64,000 bases of DNA from Basidiobolus meristosporus CBS 931.73 (taxonomy: Eukaryota > Basidiobolomycota > Basidiobolomycetes > Basidiobolales > Basidiobolaceae): the NCBI GenBank assembly GCA_002104905.1, contig MCFE01000031.1:154346-218345 (forward strand). Direction: 5' to 3'. Of the stretch, positions 36,733 through 48,050 are shown piece after piece (position 1 is the stretch's first letter; every line of letters starts with the position of its first letter). A model generated the notes under the pieces. That model was not told the origin of the DNA, searched no databases, and saw nothing but the letters and a program-made list of their open reading frames with translations. The translations under genes and the position numbers were made by a program.

Positions 36733-37645
36733 ATGTCGGATAACACCGCCATACTAACAGCTGGTGCACGCGTATACTCACAAAAGAGAAAGAAGAGGAA
36801 GGAACAGATTCCCGAGATCCTTTTTGATGAGGATTCTAGAAGGTGATCATCCTGTTTTTTTCTCTTGAATAGCACGCTACATCGGCCAAGAGCTTTAGAT
36901 TTTGTACACGCTAGTTTCCGTAATCTCGAGTTAACCCTGGGCCTATATTTCTTAGAGATTATCTGACGGGCTTCCATAAACGTAAACTCGAAAGAAGAGC
37001 CAAAGCTCAGGAAATCGCTAAGGCCAAGGCTCACGAAGCAAAACTTGAGGCTAGAAAAGAGGTACTCGTACTGTCTGGATCACCTAGAAAGAACAGCTCA
37101 GCTTACCAGAATGTTTTGGTCATTAGAGACGTCAAGCAGCTAGAGATTTGGCAGAAGAGAAGTTGAGGCAATTTAATGCCAGCTTTAATGTTGGTAAGTT
37201 TGTTTAGAGTATTGTATGGACAGCCCGATGGCATATATTAAAATCACTCGACAGTGCAAGACGCTGATGACTTGGAAGATGGAAATGAAGAAGAGGAAGA
37301 CGATAACGAGACCAACACACAATCCGAGTATCGTACACCCAGCACTTTAACTACCGTTACGGTGATCACTGAAATGGATTCGGATACGGAGGAGCCTGCA
37401 CCTGCACCTAAAGTACCAAAGGTACTATTCAAGATGCTATGTTCATAGTTGCGCCAGGCTTCGATTTCTAAAACAGGGTGATTCTATAGGTAGAGACTCC
37501 AGAAGCTACTACAGCTAAACCAGCTAGACTTCCTAAGCCAAAGCCAAAGAAATTCCGTTATGAGAGCAAAAGGGCTCGAAAGGTTGAACAAGCCAAGACC
37601 AAGAAACATAAATTGGCCGCGGCGGCCAGAAGAAAGAAAAACTAG
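36733..37645 (+). CDS. RRP17: Nol12/Rrp17 nucleolar rRNA-processing protein
   Basis: Exons 36733-36842, 36956-37061, 37127-37193, 37255-37421 and 37490-37645 give 201 aa. The conserved block QIPEILFDEDSRRDYLTGFH followed by KRKLERRAKAQEIA is the Nol12 (Nop25) signature. The centre is acidic (EDGNEEEEDDNETN), and the C-terminus is very basic (FRYESKRARKVEQAKTKKHK), as in nucleolar RNA-binding proteins. Yeast Rrp17 is described as a 5'-3' exonuclease that trims pre-60S rRNA. Functionally it belongs with the RIX1 gene 2.7 kb to the left, but each has its own promoter. Confidence 0.88.
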
Positions 37646-37972
37646 ACTATATATAGAATGTATTTGTTTGAATTGATCTTTCCTGTAGTGCCGTCAAATT
37701 TGTAATTTAATAAAAATACGAGTCCACAGTTGCTACATTTGTGGTGTTGCGAAATAACTGCACGTGTACACCTCTGCTACTGACCTCGAAGTTGGATATA
37801 GTTCCTGGCCAGATGCTATAATGTCGGTAACATTGCCTTTTTTAGTCAATGTCGCAGATATCGGCTATGTGAAAATCAATTGCCGACTGTGCGGCAATGG
37901 AAAATTTGTTTCTTCCCACACAAACTGGAGAAGCATCTTTTCAGTAAGACCACCTCTCGAGAGTATTCCCTG
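37646..37972. promoter_or_regulatory. Intergenic region between NOL12 and COQ2
   Basis: A 327-bp region holding the NOL12 polyadenylation region (TTTAATAAAAATAC at about 37705) and the COQ2 promoter. The COQ2 reading frame remains open upstream of 37973 without a good Met. Confidence 0.45.
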
Positions 37973-39458
37973 ATGTCTTTCTTCAACTGTGCACGTTCGT
38001 TACGCCCAGCTTATTTAGCCGGTAGACTGCAACCAATCCCGTCAGTGTTAACACGAGGCTTGGTTCCCGGAAGCAAGGTACTACCATTGCGTGCCTTTCA
38101 CCAAAGAGCTTTGCTCTCGAAATTCTCTTCCGGCCTATCTACTATACGCCCTCATGTGTTTACAAAGAGCCGGCCTGCATTCACCCAATGCTTGACTTTT
38201 TCGACCAAAACCAGCACGGAACAGGAACAACCTGAGGCACAGCCGAAGAAAAATGTGTACTCCACTTGGATTGACCGCTTACCAAGTTCTATTGCACCCT
38301 ATGCCTACTTGACTCGAATTGACAAGCCCATTGGAACTTGGTTGCTTTATTGGCCTTGTAGTAAGTGTTTACTCTTTGTTTTCTTCTGGTAACAAAGGTT
38401 CTGATGGAGTCTATAGCTTGGAGTATTTCGATGGCCACCTTCGCTCACAATTTACCAATCCAAGACTCACTTAAAATGATGGCATTATTTGGTATTGGAG
38501 CAGTGATTATGCGTGGTGCTGGATGCACAATCAATGATATGTGGGATAAAGACTTCGATAACAGGGTAAGAATAAGATGCACTTCCTCATAACTGATTGG
38601 AGTGAGGTAGCTAATGCGCTGCAGGTCGAACGAACCAAAACAAGACCAATTGCGTCAGGGGATGTTACCCAGTTCCAAGCATTGTGTTTCCTTGGTTTAC
38701 AGCTTAGTGCGGGATTGGGTGTCCTCACCCAGCTCAACATGTACAGGTTAGCCATTCAGACACAAAATAGCTTGCTACATGCCAGCCTAGAGCTTTTGTC
38801 AGTATCCTTTTAGGTGCTTCCTCGATGGGACTGGTTATCACTTATCCGCTTATGAAACGAGTTACCTATTGGCCACAGGTGGTTCTTGGTATGTATCCAA
38901 CCTTTCCGCCCAAAGTGAAAATACATTAATGCGTCGCCTTTTTCCCAGGACTCGCCTTCAATTGGGGAGCCTTACTTGGCTGGTCAGCTATGGTTGGAAG
39001 CAGCAACTGGGAAGTTACTCTGCCGCTCTATGTCTCAGGAGTGTATTGGACCCTGTTCTATGACACCATTTATGCGCATCAAGTCAGTATTTTATACCGA
39101 AATGTCGCGAGTTGGTGGACTGATGCTTAATGTTGATCGTTAGGATAAAAAAGACGATATTCAGATTGGAGTGAAAAGCACAGCACTTCGGTTCGGAGAA
39201 AAGACTCCCGAATGGCTGACCGGGTTCGCGGTCAGCAGTGTGGGTTTGCTAGGATTGGCCGGCTATATGAACGGGCACGGACTTCCATTCTACATGGGCT
39301 TATCGGCAGCGGCTGCTCACTATGCTTGGCAATTGAAGACTGTGGATTACAATAGCACCCAGAGCTGTTGGGCCAAATTTACATCGAATACGCAGCTTGG
39401 TGGATTGATATTCGCCGGTATCTGGGGAGACATATTGTTGCAAAGAATTTGCGCCTAA
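37973..39458 (+). CDS. COQ2: 4-hydroxybenzoate polyprenyltransferase, mitochondrial
   Basis: Exons 37973-38360, 38417-38565, 38625-38746, 38803-38888, 38949-39082 and 39144-39458 give 397 aa. About 100 N-terminal residues (basic, Ser/Arg-rich, [15 protein letters not shown]) are a mitochondrial presequence. The UbiA core has [14 protein letters not shown] and the first Asp-rich motif [19 protein letters not shown]. It continues with [28 protein letters not shown] and the second motif DTIYAHQDKKDD. The enzyme attaches the polyprenyl tail to 4-hydroxybenzoate in ubiquinone synthesis at the inner membrane. The start MSFF was preferred over the longer open frame. Confidence 0.96.
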
Positions 39459-39607
39459 TGCAAGCATCATCATTCTCAGGAAAAGCCTCTAGATTTATTG
39501 ATAAGATTGCGTATTTAATTAAATGTACAAAGCCAGTGAATTGATTTTCCAGAATCTATAGCAAACACGAGGAAGGCAAAGAAAAGGTTGGCCAGTGATA
39601 CAACCGA

Positions 39608-40828
<1,221 letters not shown>

Positions 40829-41692
40829 TTCAAACTTTACGAGATAACGTAGGTATTAAGAAAATCGAGGTGTGTTATCGAACCAAAATATCACAACTAA
40901 ATTACTTTGACAGGACACCAGGGACCGAGGCTCTTGGGAGGTATTTTATAAACGAGAGAAACCTCACACCACAAAAACTACCGATTAGCAACTGTTTATC
41001 ACTTTTTCACATAGCTGACAGAACACCAATCATCTAGCGAGCCCCGATAAGATTGATCCAAATGCCTAAAATAGCATTAGAGCCACAGATTATTTCCTGA
41101 TTGTATAAATGTATTGCTTCTTACACGGAACTCGGGCATAACATGAGTACGCTTTAACCACGTTCAACTAGCTTCCAGCGACAACGGATGGGATCCATTG
41201 CTTGCTTCCGATGGATATCCAAATCGGGCCACCCACACCATGCCAATACGCTTGCCAAAACCATTTAAAACCCGATGAAGAGCGCAAATAATTCACATTC
41301 AATGGGAGATCTTGTGCTGCATATGCGACAAATGTAACATGGATGGATGGTGAATTAGTCATACGCTTGGGTTAGGGCTACCATCGTTTCAAGGGTTGAT
41401 GCTTGGGTTAGGGTTGCCGTTGTTTCATGTCTGTTTCTTGGCCTCCAATCGTCATCCATCCCCCTAGACTGATGCAATATGGACAATGAGCCTACTATAC
41501 ATGATTAAGGTTACCCTACTGCTACAATGCCTTCATGTGATTCCGATGATTTAGCAGTCCTCTAGTTATTTCAAGTTGACAATGAATTCTCTCACTGATT
41601 ATGTAGACTTTCTCATATCTCCTTCACCCCCGCATACTCTCTTTTACTATTGTTCCGCCGTCGACTTTGTACAGAAGCCTTCTCTTGCAAAT
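40829..41692. promoter_or_regulatory. Divergent region between NMA1 and the J-protein, with TTAGGG-bearing direct repeat
   Basis: About 860 bp. At 41365-41377 and 41401-41413 the 13-mer GCTTGGGTTAGGG occurs twice at a 36-bp period, embedded in related sequence (CGTTTC/TGTTTC). An open frame begins at 41582 and joins the J-protein frame; it could be an N-terminal extension but was not used. No other gene is seen. Confidence 0.55.
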
Positions 41693-42680
41693 ATGACCAC
41701 GGCACATATCCACAGTGATAATTCAAGCTCGGCATCTGCTCATAAATCAAAGCTTTCTAGACGGGAGGCACTACGTTTAGTGGAGGAGATCCTGGCTGAA
41801 AGTAATCTCTACACGATCCTTGGTGTAGTAAACACCGCTTCCACAGAGGAAATCCGCAGAGCATATATTTCCAGGAGTAGAATATGCCATCCTGACAAAC
41901 TCCCAGGAATTTCCAAGGCTACTGAAGCATTTCAAAGTAGGTGAACCTCTCCAAGCCACTTGGTTTGCTCTATCCTAACATTGGACCACCTAGAAATCTC
42001 AACCGCCTACGAGACATTATCGAATTCCAACAGCAGAAGAAGTTACGACCAGAATGGAACAAAGATTAACAGCCTGAGCAGTGACGAGACTCTGATTAGT
42101 GCGCTGCTTCAGATATTCAATGAGTTTATGGACGGAGATTTTGAGCATTTGCTCTCAATCGTAGGTAAAGTATTGTATCGGTATCCAGTCTGCTGATAAT
42201 GCCACTAATCAAACATACCAGAATTCATAAACATCCAAAACCCAGATCTCAATATTGACAAGGAGAAAGCCAATCAGCTCTTTGCCCAAGTGAGGGAAGG
42301 GTTCTTAGGTGATTACGGTTGTGTTGTGTGGTGCTGAATATCCGTTTACTCACATCGCATTTGATGCTATAGTTGCCGGGAAGTACCTCAATGAGGTCAA
42401 GTTCGAGGTGATGAAGATCTACGAGATCCAGAGCGAGCTTCGTACTCTTTCGTACTTTGATGTGTTTGGCCGACTTCGGCTCAGTATTCAGCTGAGTAGG
42501 ATCTTCTTCAGCATCCCCGTCAAAATGAACAACGTCGCGGCCGACAAACAGATCGTCAATAACCAGCTGTTTAGGCTTTTGAGTGAGTTGACTGGCCTGT
42601 TGGAGTTTTCCGAGCATACCGTTGGAAAAGTGGATACCTGGGTGGCAAATTGCTGGAGAACCTTGCCCTTAAGTAGCTGA
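41693..42680 (+). CDS. J-domain (Hsp40) protein of unassigned subtype
   Basis: Exons 41693-41936, 41994-42164, 42222-42308 and 42373-42680 give 269 aa. The J-domain (about 38-105) has LYTILGVVNTASTEEIRRAY, the HPD tripeptide at residues 66-68 (RICHPDKLPG) and ISTAYETLSNSNSRRSYD, so it should stimulate an Hsp70. The C-terminal 150 residues have no Gly/Phe region, zinc fingers or obvious transmembrane segment. They read as a helical domain (FGRLRLSIQLSRIF, LFRLLSELTGLLEF) that I do not recognise, somewhat like the type III J-proteins Caj1/Djp1. An in-frame ATG at 41582 would add 37 residues. Confidence 0.8.
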
Positions 42681-43026
42681 TGTTGTTTACCCACCAGCAC
42701 AATTGATACGATCTACCGTTACTATGAGCTCTTTATATATTTCCTCCTACTTTGATAATGTATATAATTAACCATCTGTGTATTTCACCGGATGTGTCGC
42801 TACTGAAATTCCCCTCAATATATCGAAGTGCAACCAGAAATCTGGCATTCTTTAGTTTGTACAATTTACTTTATTTACATCCAGAAGCATTCATAGGAAA
42901 TGTACCTGGAAGTAATGGAACTGAAGCTAAAGAGAATGAAGTAGTTGGACTGACATAACTAAACAGAAGAATTCAGTGAAATTAGAAATGGCCCGCAAAG
43001 TATTTAACAGGGAGGGTGCATGCGAT
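42681..43026. other. Convergent intergenic region
   Basis: A 346-bp AT-rich stretch between the 3' ends of the J-protein and the DAP1-like gene. Nothing else is seen. Confidence 0.4.
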
Positions 43027-43338
43027 TTAATGATTTTGAAGTCTAGGTTGAGTAATCTTTTCTCTGGCCTGGTTCTTCGGAGGTGCTACTGGAGTTCGGT
43101 TCTGCTCCAGTTGGTGGGCTCTCTGGCCCGCCGCGATTTGCGCCTCGAGCTCATGTTCGCGTAGACTTTTCCGGCGTTGATGTTGGACCTCTTCGTCGTC
43201 GAAGCTGTTCTGCGAAGAGTCTATTCTCTGATGGTCGTTCTTCTTAAGAGGGGCAGGGGTTTCTTTACCTTCCTTATGTCTGACACCGGCGGCCTTGGTG
43301 GCTGGGGGGTGTCCTGCTTTGAGTTCTGTGGAATTCAT
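43027..43338 (-). CDS. DAP1: DAP1/DAPL1-like small protein (death-associated protein family)
   Basis: Intronless 103-aa hydrophilic protein. Near the N-terminus it reads LKAGHPPATKAAGVR, closely resembling the animal DAP1 core KAGHPPAVKAGGMR. It ends REKITQPRLQNH, comparable to the DAP1 C-terminal IQQPRK, and the length equals that of DAP1 (about 102 aa). In animals DAP1 is a proline-rich regulator of autophagy, and a paralogue was reported in the exit tunnel of dormant ribosomes. The middle is highly charged and probably unstructured (DDEEVQHQRRKSLREHELEA). The frame is open upstream (MMLTGQIFILVIF) but that hydrophobic lead is probably untranslated leader. It lies 513 bp from the ubiquitin-ribosomal fusion, divergently. 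Confidence 0.7.
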   Translation of the reverse strand: MNSTELKAGHPPATKAAGVRHKEGKETPAPLKKNDHQRIDSSQNSFDDEEVQHQRRKSLREHELEAQIAAGQRAHQLEQNRTPVAPPKNQAREKITQPRLQNH

Positions 43339-44470
<1,132 letters not shown>

Positions 44471-44956
44471 TTGACATTGTATGTATTTTTTATCAATAAA
44501 CTGAACCATCGTAGATATTATAATACATCATTCATTGTATCAGTCTGCTTTGAGATATTTGCTTGTCCGTAATGTGCCTAGATGTGTTCATGCAAGTTGG
44601 ACGTGGCTGTCAGTTTGATTAGCATTACTCCAATCGTTGGGATTTGAGGGGAATTTATTGGCCAATGGGAGGTCGAGTAGAATCATCGTAGATGAATTTG
44701 ATTGAGCTACGTAAAATTGATGCTCCGAGTATTGATGTGAAAAATCTTTGATGACGGGAACACCGCATGGAATATAGACATCCACAAAATAGCCTTCATT
44801 CTTTCTACTCACTTAGCATTATCAGCCAAGGGAATTACTAGTAAGTAATCTCGATATTTTTCTTTCTGTTTTACGCAGAGATGGATGGATCTCGAATACA
44901 ATGGATGCCATCAACCTTTGTCACGATGCATATTTTAATTTTCTTCTGTCTTAGAA
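44471..44956 (+). promoter_or_regulatory. NAC alpha promoter and probable 5'-UTR intron (44841-44954)
   Basis: The strong donor GTAAGTAAT at 44841 and acceptor TCTTAG ending at 44954, two bases before the NAC alpha ATG, define a likely 114-nt intron in the leader. An ATG-rich segment between them would otherwise sit upstream of the start. No other gene is seen. Confidence 0.6.
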
Positions 44957-45511
44957 ATGGCCACTACTGAACAGCAACCTACCGTCGAAGAAGTCGTTGA
45001 GGACGTCAAGGTCGAGGAAATCGACAGTGATGTTGAGGGTGAAACCAACGCCGATCAAACCATCCACAGCCGTACCGAGAAGAAGGCCCGTAAGGCCATG
45101 GCTAAGCTCGGCTTGAAGCCTGTCGACGGTATCAACCGTGTCACTTTCTGCCGCCCCAGAAACATTTTGTTCGTTATTGCCCAACCCGAGGTCTACAAGA
45201 GCGGAAACTCCGACACCTATGTTGTTTTCGGTGAGTGCAAGATCGAAGATCTCAATGCTGCTGCCAAGGCCGCCGCTGCTCAACAACTCGCCGCTGAACA
45301 AGCTGCTGCTGCCCAAGCTGAAACTGCCGTTGAAGCCGCTCCCGCTGCTGAGGAAGCCGAGGAGGAGGAAGATGTTGATGAGGAAGGTGTTGAAGCCAAG
45401 GACATTGAACTTGTTATGCAACAAGCCAACGTTTCTCGTGGTAAGGCTGTCAAGGCTCTTAAGGCCAACAAGGGTGATATCGTCAACGCTATTATGGAAC
45501 TCACCATGTAA
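44957..45511 (+). CDS. EGD2: Nascent polypeptide-associated complex subunit alpha
   Basis: Single coding exon, 184 aa. The NAC domain (about 38-105) contains [36 protein letters not shown] and [17 protein letters not shown]. An Ala-rich linker ([20 protein letters not shown]) and an acidic run lead to a C-terminal UBA domain ([20 protein letters not shown]). NAC binds ribosomes at the exit tunnel and shields nascent chains. Codons are strongly biased, as expected for a highly expressed gene. The large minus-strand open frame over the same bases is an artefact of that bias. Confidence 0.98.
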   Translation: MATTEQQPTVEEVVEDVKVEEIDSDVEGETNADQTIHSRTEKKARKAMAKLGLKPVDGINRVTFCRPRNILFVIAQPEVYKSGNSDTYVVFGECKIEDLNAAAKAAAAQQLAAEQAAAAQAETAVEAAPAAEEAEEEEDVDEEGVEAKDIELVMQQANVSRGKAVKALKANKGDIVNAIMELTM

Positions 45512-45753
45512 AGTTGCCATATAACGCCACAGTATACCCCAAAACTCCTGTTTGGTCTTTCATAACTAATAAATACAAGTCCTCGACACTTTTGTTCTTA
45601 ATTTTATGATGGTTTGTCAAGTGGGTGAGCTCATCGTGGTCTGAAGTATTAGAATGATCATATTATTTATGCTATTGCTGGATGATAGTTTAGAAGAAAA
45701 TCCCAGTTTTGGGTTTATGGAAATGTTTATACGAACGTTCGGGAAAATACAAA

Positions 45754-46382
45754 TCATTTTGACGAACCGCCACGAACATATTGGGCGACAATACTGGTGA
45801 AGTACTCTCCTTGATGAACAGCTACCTCCAATTCCTTGGCTGATGGCATTCTGGAGCCATCTCCATTAGTGATGGTTCCAGCACCATAAGCACTTCCACC
45901 AATCACCTCGCTGTTGTCACTCAGGTGTGGTGAGGTGAAGCCCAATGGCACGTAGATGATCCCATGGTGGGTAAGGGTGGTGAGGGAGGTCAAGGCTGTG
46001 GTCTCTTGCCACCGTGTTGGGATGCGGTGGAGAAGAAGAAGGTGGCCATCTTCTTGGCGTAGGCACCGCGAGCCCAGAAGGCACCAGTAGCATCCCAGAA
46101 TGCTCTCCATTGGCCTGGCATGGCTCCGTATCTGGTGGGTATACCGAAGATGAGGCCATCAGCCTCCTCCATGAGCTCTGGTGTGATCACTGGAATGTCG
46201 GGCTTGGGTGGAGCATGCATCTTGTCAAGAATCTCCTGCGACAGGGTCTCGGGCACCTGGAAGATTGACACCTCCACATTGTCGACCTTCTCAACACCCT
46301 CCTTGATGGCAAGGGCGAGTTTGTAGATGTGATGGTAGACGGTGTGGATGATGATGAAGATCTTTGTCTTTTGGGAAGCCAT
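45754..46382 (-). pseudogene. Flavodoxin-fold NAD(P)H:quinone reductase (WrbA/Pst2-like), copy 1, with 1-base frameshift
   Basis: Nearly identical to the intact copy at 46984-47607 but inverted. It begins MASQKTKIFIIIHTVYHHIY and matches copy 2 up to STASQHGG. There it has lost one base (GGTGGCAAGAG against GGTGGCCAAGAG in copy 2, near 46008), which shifts the frame. The rest (ETTALTSLTTLTHHGIIYVP to the end) continues in another frame, intact. With the base restored it would be about 209 aa and end VRGGSSK instead of VRGRE. The WrbA family reduces quinones by two electrons with FMN and protects against oxidative stress. The shift may be real (young pseudogene) or a consensus error in a duplicated region. 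Confidence 0.85.
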
Positions 46383-47598
46383 GATGCAGAGTGATGGTTG
46401 AGAGAGTAGTAGTGAGAGATGCGCCACTTGTTTGATAGTGTTTGGTGATACTACTTGACATGCTTTATATTGTCAAATCTGAATCCGAATATTCGTGCCC
46501 CGGAGCATTATCCCAATTGACAGGATGTGATCGGATATTACACCTGTATGGGGAAATCGTCAGATAGCATTTGAAATTAATCCCAAAAAATACGTACCAA
46601 TGCGTTTGTCGCCATGTCAACCTATACACCAAATGTACCTGACATCAAGTGACATTGCTGTGTGTGACTACTTCTGAAATGTATATCACATCAGAGTGCG
46701 ACTTGAATCTGGTTAATACAGAGCTCATAATACTCCTTAGGTTGCTGCTTAATGCTGCTATGCGATTTTGCAAATTATGTAATACAATATCATGAAATTA
46801 ATCGCAATTTATCCGAATTCACCCGACATAATCCGTTGGAAAGCTTAGAAATAGAGAAATACTCCGATGGAGGAGCGCTCAAACTCTGAGTGCCTATATA
46901 AAGCATGCCAAGAAGCGTCACCAAACACTATCAAACAAGTGGCGCATCTCTCACTACTACTCTCTCAACCATCACTCTGCATCATGGCTTCCCAAAAGAC
47001 AAAGGTCTTCATCATCATCCACACCGTCTACCATCACATCTACAAACTCGCCCTTGCCATCAAGGAGGGTGTTGAGAAGGTCGACAATGTGGAGGTGTCA
47101 ATCTTCCAGGTGCCCGAGACCCTGTCGCAGGAGATTCTTGACAAGATGCATGCTCCACCCAAGCCCGACATTCCAGTGATCACACCAGAGCTCATGGAGG
47201 AGGCTGATGGCCTCATCTTCGGTATACCCACCAGATACGGAGCCATGCCAGGCCAATGGAGAGCATTCTGGGATGCTACTGGTGCCTTCTGGGCTCGCGG
47301 TGCCTACGCCAAGAAGATGGCCACCTTCTTCTTCTCCACCGCATCCCAACACGGTGGCCAAGAGACCACAGCCTTGACCTCCCTCACCACCCTTACCCAC
47401 CATGGGATCATCTACGTGCCATTGGGCTTCACCTCACCACACCTGAGTGACAACAGCGAGGTGATTGGTGGAAGTGCTTATGGTGCCGGGACCATTGCCA
47501 ATGGAGATGGCTCAAGAATGCCATCCGCCAAGGAATTGGAGGTAGCTGTTCACCAGGGAGAGTACTTCACCAGTATTGTTGCTCAGTATGTTCGTGGT
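45770..47598. repeat. Long inverted repeat: two ~700-bp arms carrying the quinone reductase copies
   Basis: Arm 1 (45770-46470) and arm 2 (46897-47598) are reverse complements over about 701 and 702 bp, the one-base difference being the frameshift. The homology starts just upstream at the TATAAAGCATG region and covers leader and coding sequence to the last four or five codons, where the copies diverge. The spacer is about 426 bp. Confidence 0.9.
46383..46983. promoter_or_regulatory. Shared divergent promoter region of the duplicated quinone reductases
   Basis: Copy 2 has TATATAAA at 46895-46902, about 82 bp before its ATG. Copy 1 has the equivalent TATAAA on the minus strand at 46469-46464, at the same distance. 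Leaders are the same in both (TCACCAAACACTATC...). These are the clearest TATA boxes in the window. The central spacer is unique sequence. Confidence 0.65.
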
Positions 47599-47607
47599 AG
47601 AGAATAA
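46984..47607 (+). CDS. Flavodoxin-fold NAD(P)H:quinone reductase (WrbA/Pst2-like), copy 2, intact
   Basis: Single-exon 207-aa protein. The FMN phosphate loop region is HTVYHHIYKLALAIKEGV, followed by GLIFGIPTRYGAMPGQWRAF and the second FMN loop FFFSTASQHGGQETTAL. The segment THHGIIYVPLGFTSP...GSAYGAGTIANGDGSRMP is typical of the WrbA family (fungal Pst2/Ycp4, plant FQR1). It reduces quinones with NAD(P)H without forming semiquinones. The open frame extends upstream to 46867 but the family start and the paired copy show MASQKTK is the start. Lack of introns and biased codons suggest high or induced expression. Confidence 0.93.
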   Translation: MASQKTKVFIIIHTVYHHIYKLALAIKEGVEKVDNVEVSIFQVPETLSQEILDKMHAPPKPDIPVITPELMEEADGLIFGIPTRYGAMPGQWRAFWDATGAFWARGAYAKKMATFFFSTASQHGGQETTALTSLTTLTHHGIIYVPLGFTSPHLSDNSEVIGGSAYGAGTIANGDGSRMPSAKELEVAVHQGEYFTSIVAQYVRGRE

Positions 47608-47718
47608 GCAACTATTCATGTTACTCCATCTTGTAATTTAAATGCCCTGTGTGACTTAGAGCTCTTGATAATACTTTCTCCATGCAATAAATATACTTTT
47701 CTCGAGTGATCTCCTTTT

Positions 47719-48050
47719 TGTTGTAAAAATTCGGAATTCCACCTAAATATTCACCTAACTTAGTCACTTAGATCTTTACCTTCAAATCCCAGAGAAAACT
47801 GACCAAATTCCTTGTCAGGATTTACTTGGAATATTTACCCAGAACATGAAAATTCTCAAAGTTGTCCAAACAGCCCCAAACTTTGCACACATGTTCTTGG
47901 GACCTTCCTTAACCTATTCTATGTGTTTGTTATGCCAAGACCATGTAAAAGTATAAATACTACTTTTACATTCAATAAATTGCTAAGTGAAAACCACATA
48001 ATCTACTTGTTCTCCCAATCACTTCCAATATCTCCAAGACTCCTACTACA
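47719..48050 (+). repeat. 5' LTR of degenerate copia element A
   Basis: Begins TGTTGTAAAAATT and ends ACTACA. It contains TATAAATA inside AAAAGTATAAATACTACTTTT, the likely promoter. It is 332 bp because it lacks a 16-bp segment (CACCAAAATACCAGGT) present in the LTR at 57291-57638. Confidence 0.85.

Noticed and set aside
44951-45520. Long minus-strand frame opposite NAC alpha
   Set aside because: Mirror of a strongly codon-biased gene; the Gly/Ser/Leu-rich translation has no family.
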